Below are positions 35,972 to 43,446 of a stretch of 64,000 bases of DNA, piece by piece. This DNA is from Bacteroidota bacterium (lineage in GTDB: Bacteria > Bacteroidota > Bacteroidia > Chitinophagales > LD1), in assembly GCA_018267385.1 (NCBI GenBank), contig JAFDYN010000007.1:434001-498000 (forward strand), in the 5' to 3' direction. The stretch's first letter is position 1. Each line of letters begins with the position of its first letter. The position numbers and the translations under genes are program-made. The notes below the pieces were generated by a model. It was not told the DNA's origin. It saw only the letters and a program-made list of their open reading frames with translations, and did no database searches.

Positions 35972-37255
35972 ATGAGCATGAATATCCTGCTGCTTGGTTC
36001 CGGTGGACGCGAACATGCGTTAGCCTGGAAGATCTCTCAAAGCCCGCTGTGCAAACAACTTTTCATAGCGCCCGGCAATGCCGGCACCGCCCTCTGCGGA
36101 GACAATGTGCCGATAGGGGTCAATGACTTCCCGGCTATAGAGCAACTGGTGACAGAGCGCAATATCGAGATGGTAGTGGTCGGGCCGGAGGACCCACTGG
36201 TCAATGGCATCTACGACTACTTCCAGTCTAAGGAGCATCTGAAGAAGGTCAATGTGATAGGCCCGTCCAAAGAAGCCGCGCAACTGGAAGGCAGCAAGGC
36301 CTACTGCAAGAAGTTTATGATGCGGCATGGTATCCCTACAGCTGCATATAGGGAGTTTGACGGTGGCAATCTGGAAGAAGGCATCGCCTATATCGATACG
36401 CAGGAGGCACCTATCGTGCTGAAAGCCGATGGCCTCGCAGCAGGTAAAGGTGTGCTCATACTCCAGTCTAAAGAAGAGGCCAAGAAGGAACTTCGCGAGA
36501 TGATAGCCAATGCGAAGTTTGGCAAGGCATCCAGCCGGGTGGTCATAGAGCAATTTCTGGATGGTATAGAGTTCTCGGTGTTTGTCATCACTGACGGCAA
36601 GGACTACCTGCTGCTGCCAGAGGCCAAGGACTATAAGCGCATAGGTGAAGGCGACACAGGGCTCAATACGGGCGGCATGGGCGCTATCACGCCAGTCCCA
36701 TTCTGCGATGAGGAGCTGATGCAGAAGGTGAAAGAACGCATCATTGATCCGACCATAGCCGGCTTCCATAAGGATGGCCTCGTGTACCACGGCTTCGTCT
36801 TCTTCGGCCTGATCAAAGTGAAGGGCGAACCGTGGGTGATAGAGTACAACTGCCGTATGGGTGACCCCGAGACGGAGGTAGTGATGCCTCGACTGAAGTC
36901 TGACCTGGTGCAGCACCTCCGCGCTGTAGGCAATGGCACGCTCTCTCAAGAGAAAGCCGAGTTTAACGAGCATACAGTCTGCACGGTGATAGCTGCCTCG
37001 GGTGGCTATCCGGAGGACTATGAAAAGAACAAAAAGATCACCGGTCTGGATACAGCAGGTGGCGACACGATCGTCTTTCACGCGGGTACTCGTCAGTCGG
37101 GTCAGGATGTGTTTACTAATGGTGGCCGCGTGCTGGCCGTTACGTCCTTTGGCAATAGCATTAGTGATGCAGTAGCCAAGTCTAATGCTACACTGGAGAA
37201 GATACAGTATGAGAAGCAGTACTACCGCAGGGATATAGGGTATGAGTTTAAGTAG
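35972..37255 (+). CDS. purD: Phosphoribosylamine--glycine ligase
   Basis: The 427-residue PurD joins phosphoribosylamine and glycine in the second step of purine synthesis. Typical are the N-terminal NILLLGSGGREHAL, VVGPEDPLVNGI, the ATP-grasp segment GPSKEAAQLEGSKAYCKKFM, KADGLAAGKGV and the metal-binding EYNCRMGDPETEVVMPRL. Start is ATG at 35972, with a second in-frame ATG two codons later (MSM). Other pur genes are not adjacent. It is 53 bases downstream of the second esterase with no terminator seen. Confidence 0.96.
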   Translation: MSMNILLLGSGGREHALAWKISQSPLCKQLFIAPGNAGTALCGDNVPIGVNDFPAIEQLVTERNIEMVVVGPEDPLVNGIYDYFQSKEHLKKVNVIGPSKEAAQLEGSKAYCKKFMMRHGIPTAAYREFDGGNLEEGIAYIDTQEAPIVLKADGLAAGKGVLILQSKEEAKKELREMIANAKFGKASSRVVIEQFLDGIEFSVFVITDGKDYLLLPEAKDYKRIGEGDTGLNTGGMGAITPVPFCDEELMQKVKERIIDPTIAGFHKDGLVYHGFVFFGLIKVKGEPWVIEYNCRMGDPETEVVMPRLKSDLVQHLRAVGNGTLSQEKAEFNEHTVCTVIAASGGYPEDYEKNKKITGLDTAGGDTIVFHAGTRQSGQDVFTNGGRVLAVTSFGNSISDAVAKSNATLEKIQYEKQYYRRDIGYEFK

Positions 37256-37266
37256 ACTTCATACTT

Positions 37267-37869
37267 ATGAAAACCATCCTTTCTGCTCTACTGCTGATCT
37301 GCATAACCTCCGATACTTTCGCTCAGGCTTTCCCTTCCGAGAAAGACGTTTATGACTTTATGCAGATGGTCGTAAAGGGTCAAAAGCTCACTAAAGAATG
37401 GTATCTGGATTCCGAAGCCCCATTGTATTGCAGACCGGGCAGTGACGGCTCATATCTATACACATTAGACTCAGCGCTGATACCATTAAGAGAAGCCGAT
37501 AAGAAGTTTCGTGACACATGTATGGTACAGATCAATGGCTTCTGTCATGATTTCCCTCTGGAGAGATTTTCCATAAAAATAGGACATGACATCCCGTCCT
37601 GCCTCGGTAAAGGCGACATAGCATATATGTTGGCACAACGGGAACATTCCGCTGCATTCAGATGGGATCAGAAAAGGCTTGGGTTTAATAAAAAGCCAAC
37701 CTATAACTATTACTACATTTCAGTGCCGCTATTCTCCGTAGATAAAACAAAAGCCATCCTGATGATAGAAGAATTGTGTCCGGGGCTTTGCGGGCAAGGC
37801 CACACACTCCTATATACCTTGAATAATGGAAAATGGACAGCAGAATCCAGCTCCAGTTGGAATCATTAA
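37267..37869 (+). CDS. Hypothetical secreted protein
   Basis: A 200-residue protein with a signal peptide (MKTILSALLLICITSDTFAQ). The mature part has several Cys (CRPGSDG, CMVQINGFCHD, CLGKGD, CPGLCGQGHTLLY) that could form disulfides. I do not recognise the family. It starts 12 bases after purD, so may share its transcript. Confidence 0.65.
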   Translation: MKTILSALLLICITSDTFAQAFPSEKDVYDFMQMVVKGQKLTKEWYLDSEAPLYCRPGSDGSYLYTLDSALIPLREADKKFRDTCMVQINGFCHDFPLERFSIKIGHDIPSCLGKGDIAYMLAQREHSAAFRWDQKRLGFNKKPTYNYYYISVPLFSVDKTKAILMIEELCPGLCGQGHTLLYTLNNGKWTAESSSSWNH

Positions 37870-37873
37870 TAGC

Positions 37874-39043
37874 CTACTCCTTCGGGATATAATTCTCCCA
37901 GTACCAGGGCGTGAAGGTATCCGCTATAGATGCCTCGAGTAGTGCCTTGAAGATGCTTTCACCGTTATCACTATTCGTCATGATGATCACACCGATATCC
38001 TGATCGGGATAGGCAATGCAGTAATGCTGGAAGCCACTCACGCGGCCCTCTTTGAAGAAGGCTGGTCCATACGGGGTCTTCATCAGCACCCAGCCGAGGC
38101 CATAGCTCAGTTCTATCTTATCGTTGTCCGTCACCTCTATGTTGCTGTTGGCGCCGAACTGCTGCTTTGACTTTAGCCGTAGCTGCGGGCTGAACATTTC
38201 CCTATAGCTTGACTTCTTCAGTCCCTTCTCCTGCATCACGTAGCCGAAGAAGTGACTGTAGTCATCCAGTGTGGTGCGCATGCTGGCTGAGCAGTCTATG
38301 TCTGAGTCCATCCGTAGGGTGTAGGGATTGCCCTGTGCATCGTGGCCATAGGCGAGGTGTGGTAGCATATACTCCCGGAGCATGAAGCTGCTATGTGTCA
38401 TGTGCATGGGGTGAAAGACCTTCTGCTCACATAGCTGCTCGAAGGTGCGCCCCGTGACCTGCTCTATCACAAACTGCAGCAGGCACATACCCTCGCCGGA
38501 GTAGCTGTACTTAGTACCCGGCTCAAAGAGGATGCGCAGCCGCCCATCGGGATAGTCGCTGCGATAGTTGGGCAGGCCGGAGGTGTGGTCCAGGCACATG
38601 CGCGCTGTGATACGCTGGTAGCGAGCGTCTGCGCGGAGGTCAGCATAGCCCCTGCCCGGTAGTAGCTGGTAGTCCGGTAGTGGCCTGCTGAGGTAGCGGA
38701 CCAGTGGCGTATCGAGATCTATGGCACCGGACTCTACCACTTTCATAGCTATGTAGGTGAAGACAGTCTTGCTAAAGGAGGCACTGTATAGTACGCTGCC
38801 CGTATTGAGAGGAGCCTTGGTCTGCGCATTGGCATAGCCGAAGGCCTTGTGATAGACGGGGGTATTCTTATTGAAGACTGCTATGCAGAGGCCGGGCACG
38901 TTGGCACGGCGCATGAGGCCTGTGATGCGGCGGTCCAGGGAGTCTGCTGTGATGTGACTGCCATCTATACGGGCTATGTGCTGGGCAGAGGCCGCAGACA
39001 CCAGGAGCAGCGCGATAGATAGGATGCTGAGCGGGAGCCTCAT
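37874..39043 (-). CDS. Serine hydrolase of the class C beta-lactamase/esterase family
   Basis: A 389-residue protein from the ATG at 39041-39043; a TTG at 39061 would add six. Signal peptide at 1-20 (SIALLLVSAASAQ). The S-x-x-K catalytic motif is S89-F-S-K92, and YSYSGEG gives the usual Tyr motif. The late KTG-like motif is not plain; FFKEGRVSGFQHY may stand in for it. Such periplasmic hydrolases are often esterases or peptidases rather than antibiotic-destroying enzymes. It converges on the preceding hypothetical gene. Confidence 0.85.
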   Translation of the reverse strand: MRLPLSILSIALLLVSAASAQHIARIDGSHITADSLDRRITGLMRRANVPGLCIAVFNKNTPVYHKAFGYANAQTKAPLNTGSVLYSASFSKTVFTYIAMKVVESGAIDLDTPLVRYLSRPLPDYQLLPGRGYADLRADARYQRITARMCLDHTSGLPNYRSDYPDGRLRILFEPGTKYSYSGEGMCLLQFVIEQVTGRTFEQLCEQKVFHPMHMTHSSFMLREYMLPHLAYGHDAQGNPYTLRMDSDIDCSASMRTTLDDYSHFFGYVMQEKGLKKSSYREMFSPQLRLKSKQQFGANSNIEVTDNDKIELSYGLGWVLMKTPYGPAFFKEGRVSGFQHYCIAYPDQDIGVIIMTNSDNGESIFKALLEASIADTFTPWYWENYIPKE

Positions 39044-39094
39044 ACCATAAGGATACGACAAATATCGCGCCCTCGTATGCCTGGCTACTGATGG

Positions 39095-39613
39095 CTAGCG
39101 CATGGAGTCGCGCTCGGCCTTGGCGGCGCGGATCATCTCGGGGTAGCCCATGCCCTGCGCCAATGCATTGATAGCGCGGGCGATGCGGGTGGCCCTGGTC
39201 TGCTCGGTCTTGGCGGAGTCGATCCACTTGGAGAAGTAGTTCTGGTGGCCTTTGGCCAGGCTATCGAAGTGGGCCCGGGCCTTAGTGTCATCGGCCAGGC
39301 AGTCCATAAACTCCCCATTCATGACCTGCTCGGCAAGGTCTTCCTCAAGGCTGAGGGTGAGCCTGGCGCCTTTGCGCTTGCCGGTGCCCCGCCGCATCTC
39401 CGCATTGAGGGGGATGATGAAGGAGCCGTCACCCATGGGGATGAGGGCTACGCGGGAGATAGGATAGTCGTCCAGCTTGCCCTTCACGCGGAAGGACTGC
39501 CTGTTGCCTGGCTTGAGCTTTAGGGCGACCTCCTCGGGGACGGTGACGTAGGTCCAGCCAGTCTTCTCACCCTGCTGGTCGAACTTATCTATCGTGGCTG
39601 TGAAGCGTACCAT
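39095..39613 (-). CDS. DUF1905 and YdeI/OmpD-associated domain protein
   Basis: A 172-residue protein started at the ATG 39613 (18 bases after a TTG that starts the longer frame). The first 95 residues are a DUF1905 beta-barrel (TGWTYVTVPEEVALKL, RVKGKLDDYPISRVALIPMGDGSFIIPLNAEMR in part) and the remainder is the helical YdeI/OmpD-associated domain (HFDSLAKGHQNYFSKWIDSAKTEQTR in part). These pairs are common in Bacteroidota and of unknown function. It is the last housekeeping-like gene before the repeat-rich gap and the AT-rich Argonaute unit. Confidence 0.8.
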   Translation of the reverse strand: MVRFTATIDKFDQQGEKTGWTYVTVPEEVALKLKPGNRQSFRVKGKLDDYPISRVALIPMGDGSFIIPLNAEMRRGTGKRKGARLTLSLEEDLAEQVMNGEFMDCLADDTKARAHFDSLAKGHQNYFSKWIDSAKTEQTRATRIARAINALAQGMGYPEMIRAAKAERDSMR

Positions 39614-39670
39614 GAGGGCTAAGATAGCCAATCCCGTTGAGGCGATAGGTGTCTGACAGCAGATGGCGCG

Positions 39671-39814
39671 GCAAGTTTTTCGACTGAGCGGGGGTAAGGG
39701 GACGGGGGGCGGAGGACGAGGGTCGAAGGGGGCGACAAGCGGGACTTGGCGACTCAGTCGAGGGCAAGTTTTCCGACTGTAGAGCGTATCGGCGGGAGCA
39801 AGTTTTTCGACTGA
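39671..39814. repeat. Three copies of a 17-base direct repeat with one embedded palindrome
   Basis: GCAAGTTTTTCGACTGA occurs exactly at 39671-39687 and 39798-39814, and with changes (GCAAGTTTTCCGACTGT) at 39764-39780. Between copies 1 and 2 an inverted arrangement of the same words is seen: ACTTG-g-CGACT at 39744-39754 facing AGTCG...CAAGT at 39756-39769. The surrounding DNA is very G-rich (for example GGGGACGGGGGGCGGAGG). Copy spacing is uneven (93 and 34 bases), so it is not a CRISPR. It may be a protein-binding cluster or a decayed repeat. Confidence 0.75.
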
Positions 39815-39841
39815 AGGGGGTATGGCGGGTGAGTATGACCA

Positions 39842-40059
39842 CCCTTATTTAAGGGGCTGATAATCATGGTAATGCAATTTCTAAGGTTCGCTATTGTTGG
39901 CACCTGGCGGATTAGCGGGAAAGCAAAGACAGAGGTTGGGTGCCAGTAAGATGCATGGGCATCGCGCTATCTCCCGGCACTACAAGTGCCTATCGTAGCT
40001 ACTTCCGGAGGACAACTCCGGGAGGGGGGGAGTGTGCCTAGCACGTGGTCGGTGACCAC
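39842..40059. repeat. Cluster of hairpins in the gene-free stretch before the Argonaute gene
   Basis: Five inverted repeats follow one another: CCCTTA-TT-TAAGGG (39842-39855); TGGCACC (39898-39904) with GGTGCCA (39939-39945); GGCACT-ACA-AGTGCC (39976-39990); CCGGAG (40005-40010) with CTCCGG (40016-40021); GTGGTC-GGT-GACCAC (40045-40059). No open frame covers them convincingly. The density suggests a structured RNA or a dispersed palindromic element marking the edge of the inserted DNA. The remaining bases of this 532-base gap (39614-40145) hold the 17-base repeats and an AT-rich leader before the Argonaute gene. Confidence 0.7.
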
Positions 40060-40145
40060 ACCGATTACAGGTGAAAAGTAAAACTCTTCTTCTAAATCAA
40101 CTGAAATAGCTATATTCCCTTTAAAACAATTTACAATTTCCTCCT

Positions 40146-42143
40146 ATGAGTGAATACAGGTTAAATAAGGTTGCAATTAGATTAAATAATTCAACCGTAG
40201 ATATATGGGTTTCTAAGAATTGTATTGAAGGATTCGCAAAAAGAAATTCAAAAGTTTTCGCAGATATAAAATTACCTATAGAGTTAAACGGTACGGATTT
40301 AATTTATTCTGCATTTTTCCCCCATTCCGATGCAGTAAAAATTTCTATCAACTTAGATGAACATAGATATTTTTTGAAGCCGTATGTTGATTCAATCTTT
40401 GGTGAACATTTTAGTAGATTAGGGTTTTCTGTACGTCGCGACTTCATACAAGCAACACAAGTATGGAAACTTTCAAGTGATATTAAAAGTTCCTTTTTTG
40501 AAAGATTTACTCTGCGTGTATTAAATGGAGACTCCTCCCGTTTAGAATTATTGATTTCTTACGCAGGTAAGGCAGATATATCACTTAAACCTTTATCACA
40601 GCTACCAACCGGTATAAAGTATGAAAAATATGTTTTCGAGAAAAGACTGTATGATAAAAGAGATAGCTTATCGAAAGAGGATCCGTCACGGATTTTTCCC
40701 ATTTTGAATTATTCTTCAAAACGCTTACTAGAAATCCCAATTAAAGGAACAGCCTCAGAAAATGCTTATTTAAAGTATTACAAGGCTATCTCTGTGTTCT
40801 ATGAGAACTTCTTGAAAGGTCAAGTGATTATGGACAACATTGCCTTTATATCACAAAACTTCGAACGAATAGAATCTTCAAAAATTTTTAAAACAAGAAA
40901 TGTATCAAATGATTTAAGGTTTCATAATAATACCGACTACAGCGTTTACAAAGGACTAAAAAGCTATGGGCCTTATATGGCCCCAAAAACCGATGACCTA
41001 AGATTTATATTCATTTTTAAACATTCTCAAAAAGATGCGGCTAACAAGCTTTACTTTATTTTTAAGAACGGGCTTGACAATAACTTTCCAGGGTTAAGAG
41101 ATTATGTAAAAGTCAACTTTCAGTTAGCAAATGATAATAAGATAGAGCTTGATACTAATTCCATTGAAGAACTAGAAGAGAAATTAGGAGGCTACAAATT
41201 TGAGCCAGGGTTAAGGTATTTTGCAATCTATCTGACAGATCATAATAAATTCGAAGAGTCGGACGAAGATGAGAAAGAATACTATGATGTTAAGTATGCC
41301 CTACTTAAGAGAGGAATACTATCTCAGTTTATATACCATAGAAATATTGAATCTTCAAATTTCAAATTTCACCTTCCTAACATTTCGGTAGCTATACTTG
41401 CGAAAATAGGCGGTATTCCATGGAAGCTAGATACATTTTCTAGTAGCAATATGATTATAGGGTTTGGGGTTAAACGCTTAGCCAATAATACCTTTCTTGG
41501 CAATACAATTTGCTTTAAAGGTGATGGAGAATTCTACAATTTTGAAACATATCAGCGAGCAGATATTAATACTATTGGTGCCGCCTTAAAGGAAAGTATT
41601 AATCGCATTGTTCAACATGATAAAAATAGACCAGACAAATTAATCATTCATTACTATAAGACTTTAAACAGTAAAGAGGCGCAACAAATAGAATTTGCTT
41701 TAAGAGATTTCAATCTCAATATCCCCTATGTAGTAGTAACTATAAATGATACACGCAGTAAGGATTACTTATTTTTTGATGTTTCCTATGACAAGCTAAT
41801 GCCAACCAGTGGTACAATTGTAGAAATAAAACCTAATAGGGAGTTTTTGCTTGCTAATAACTCTCGACATAGTCAATCGCAATTGTACTCCATTACTAAG
41901 TTCCCCTTCCCTTTACGAGTAAAAATTAATAAATCTTCTAACACTATATACGATGTCTTTGATGTTAAGGAATTACTTGACCAGGTATATAGTTTCTCTA
42001 GAATTTATTGGAAAAGTATTAATCAAGTGAGTCTTCCCGTCACTATTGCCTATTCCAAAATTGTGGCAGATCTAGCAGCCCACTTCCCTAATCATGAACT
42101 GCCTAATGAGAAAATTGCTCATTCAAATCTTTGGTTTTTATGA
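40146..42143 (+). CDS. Prokaryotic Argonaute (MID-PIWI, catalytically inactive type)
   Basis: This 665-residue protein is a prokaryotic Argonaute. The MID domain spans about residues 280-425 and holds the guide 5'-phosphate pocket: Y379 and K383 in YYDVKYALLKRG, Q394 in ILSQFI and K420 in AKIGGIPW. PIWI runs from about 426 to 665. Catalytic positions are lost: the first Asp of the usual IIGxD is Gly441 in IIGFG, and the second is Tyr504 in IHYYK. No Asp/His is evident in the last motif (IAYSKIVADL). The first 275 residues are an N/L1/L2- or APAZ-like region, too short for an obvious PAZ. It should bind a guide but not cut. The stop overlaps the SIR2 start (ATGA). The AT-rich composition points to horizontal gain. 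Confidence 0.9.
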   Translation: MSEYRLNKVAIRLNNSTVDIWVSKNCIEGFAKRNSKVFADIKLPIELNGTDLIYSAFFPHSDAVKISINLDEHRYFLKPYVDSIFGEHFSRLGFSVRRDFIQATQVWKLSSDIKSSFFERFTLRVLNGDSSRLELLISYAGKADISLKPLSQLPTGIKYEKYVFEKRLYDKRDSLSKEDPSRIFPILNYSSKRLLEIPIKGTASENAYLKYYKAISVFYENFLKGQVIMDNIAFISQNFERIESSKIFKTRNVSNDLRFHNNTDYSVYKGLKSYGPYMAPKTDDLRFIFIFKHSQKDAANKLYFIFKNGLDNNFPGLRDYVKVNFQLANDNKIELDTNSIEELEEKLGGYKFEPGLRYFAIYLTDHNKFEESDEDEKEYYDVKYALLKRGILSQFIYHRNIESSNFKFHLPNISVAILAKIGGIPWKLDTFSSSNMIIGFGVKRLANNTFLGNTICFKGDGEFYNFETYQRADINTIGAALKESINRIVQHDKNRPDKLIIHYYKTLNSKEAQQIEFALRDFNLNIPYVVVTINDTRSKDYLFFDVSYDKLMPTSGTIVEIKPNREFLLANNSRHSQSQLYSITKFPFPLRVKINKSSNTIYDVFDVKELLDQVYSFSRIYWKSINQVSLPVTIAYSKIVADLAAHFPNHELPNEKIAHSNLWFL

Positions 42144-43348
42144 GCTTAGAGGAACTATTTAAGCATACTGTTTTTTTGATCGGAGCTGGAGCTTCAAAAG
42201 ATGCAGGTTGCCTGATTTCAAACGACATGCTAAATAGACTATATAAAGAGATTATAGATATCTCTCCAGATGATGCAGTATATGGCAATTACAAAGAAGG
42301 TTTTAAAGCACTGTATGAGGTGATAAAGCCAGCATTGGAATATCAATCCGAATTACGCAATATTCGATCAAATCAGCATAAATTCTACACTCCGAACATT
42401 GAAGATTTTATATTGATCCTACGAAAAATTATAAATAAGGACCTACTTATTCCAGAACCATTAGTTGGTAGTTGGAGTGAAAAATTAATGATGCTGGAAA
42501 TAAAGCATCCCAATGTTGTAAATCACTATCTCAATTTTCTTTACCATAATGTTATCAGCTGGATAACTCCAAATGATAATTTTGAAAAAGCTAAGAACAC
42601 CCTTGAGCCACTCAAAAAGCTCCTAGAGCAAACCAATGAGCAAGAATACTTCATAGATGTGTTTTCTCTAAATTATGACCTCACATTTGAAAAGGTTTTT
42701 AATACAGAGATATCAAGGCCTTTGAATAACGGATTTGACAATGATAAGTGGAACAATAGTTTTAGTATTCCAGAAACCAAAATTAACCTATATAAATTTC
42801 ATGGCTCTCTAGATTGGTATAAAAAGGATGATGAAACTCTTGCCTTAAATGATTATGAGGTTGCCTTTAATAAGCTGGATCCTGACGAAAGGAAACCTCA
42901 CATCATTTTAGGTTACGAGTACAAACTTTTTTCTGTAGATCCATTTTTTTCTCTTATCCAAAGTTTCATCAGAAAATTAGATCGAGCCAACTTAGTAATA
43001 GTTATCGGATACAGCTTTTTTGATGCTTATCTTAACAATATTCTAATTCAGTTTTTGAATGCCAAACCTGATCGGAAATTATTTATTGTAGATCCCAAAT
43101 TCGCTAGTGAGAACCCTGCCGATGAAAAATTCACAGAATATTTAAAGCTTATACAGTCTGATACTTCATCTTTAAATATCGACAACTACTCAATGCTTCC
43201 GACATCAAAAGTTTCCTTTTTCATGTCAGAAGAAAATGCGGTCATTCCGGGGGCGGCTCAGTTCTATAAGGAATATTTCGCAGACAATTGTGAGAAATTG
43301 AAAATACTATATAATAGAGGATTAGAGACCGAAGCGAATCCATTTTAA
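42140..43348 (+). CDS. SIR2-domain NADase effector of the Argonaute unit
   Basis: A 402-residue SIR2-family protein whose ATG lies in the ATGA overlap with the Argonaute stop. NAD-binding GAGAS is at 15-19 (VFLIGAGASKDAG), the catalytic Asn is N178 in SLNYD, His221 lies in KFHGSLDW and a later GYSFFDAYLNN (290-300) fits the defence-type SIR2 C-terminal motif. In defence systems such SIR2 domains hydrolyse NAD+ once their sensor is triggered, killing or stalling the infected cell. Here the sensor should be the Argonaute. No APAZ domain is visible on this protein; the last 100 residues are an uncharacterised tail. No signal peptide or membrane segment. Confidence 0.9.
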   Translation: MSLEELFKHTVFLIGAGASKDAGCLISNDMLNRLYKEIIDISPDDAVYGNYKEGFKALYEVIKPALEYQSELRNIRSNQHKFYTPNIEDFILILRKIINKDLLIPEPLVGSWSEKLMMLEIKHPNVVNHYLNFLYHNVISWITPNDNFEKAKNTLEPLKKLLEQTNEQEYFIDVFSLNYDLTFEKVFNTEISRPLNNGFDNDKWNNSFSIPETKINLYKFHGSLDWYKKDDETLALNDYEVAFNKLDPDERKPHIILGYEYKLFSVDPFFSLIQSFIRKLDRANLVIVIGYSFFDAYLNNILIQFLNAKPDRKLFIVDPKFASENPADEKFTEYLKLIQSDTSSLNIDNYSMLPTSKVSFFMSEENAVIPGAAQFYKEYFADNCEKLKILYNRGLETEANPF

Positions 43349-43411
43349 TATTATCCAACGCCACTATCCCCCCTTTCACCGATACACCAGACAGGGTATC
43401 AATATAAAGCC

Positions 43412-43419
43412 TACCTTTG
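43412..43419 (+). promoter_or_regulatory. Predicted -7 element of the desaturase gene
   Basis: TACCTTTG fits TAnnTTTG exactly and lies 27 bases before the ATG at 43447. It shows that the desaturase has its own promoter beyond the Argonaute/SIR2 unit. No clear -33 TTG at 19-21 bases. Confidence 0.5.
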
Positions 43420-43446
43420 CTGCTTCAGCAAACTGCAATAGTTTTC

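Noticed and set aside
36020-37081. Open frame of 353 codons opposite purD
   Set aside because: purD is unmistakable on the other strand; the antisense product has no motif.
39671-39814. CRISPR-like repeats
   Set aside because: Only three copies with unequal spacing and one degenerate; no cas genes.
42140-43348. APAZ domain on the SIR2 protein, as in SPARSA
   Set aside because: The chain is only 402 residues, nearly all accounted for by the SIR2 fold and a short tail; no APAZ-like stretch could be seen.
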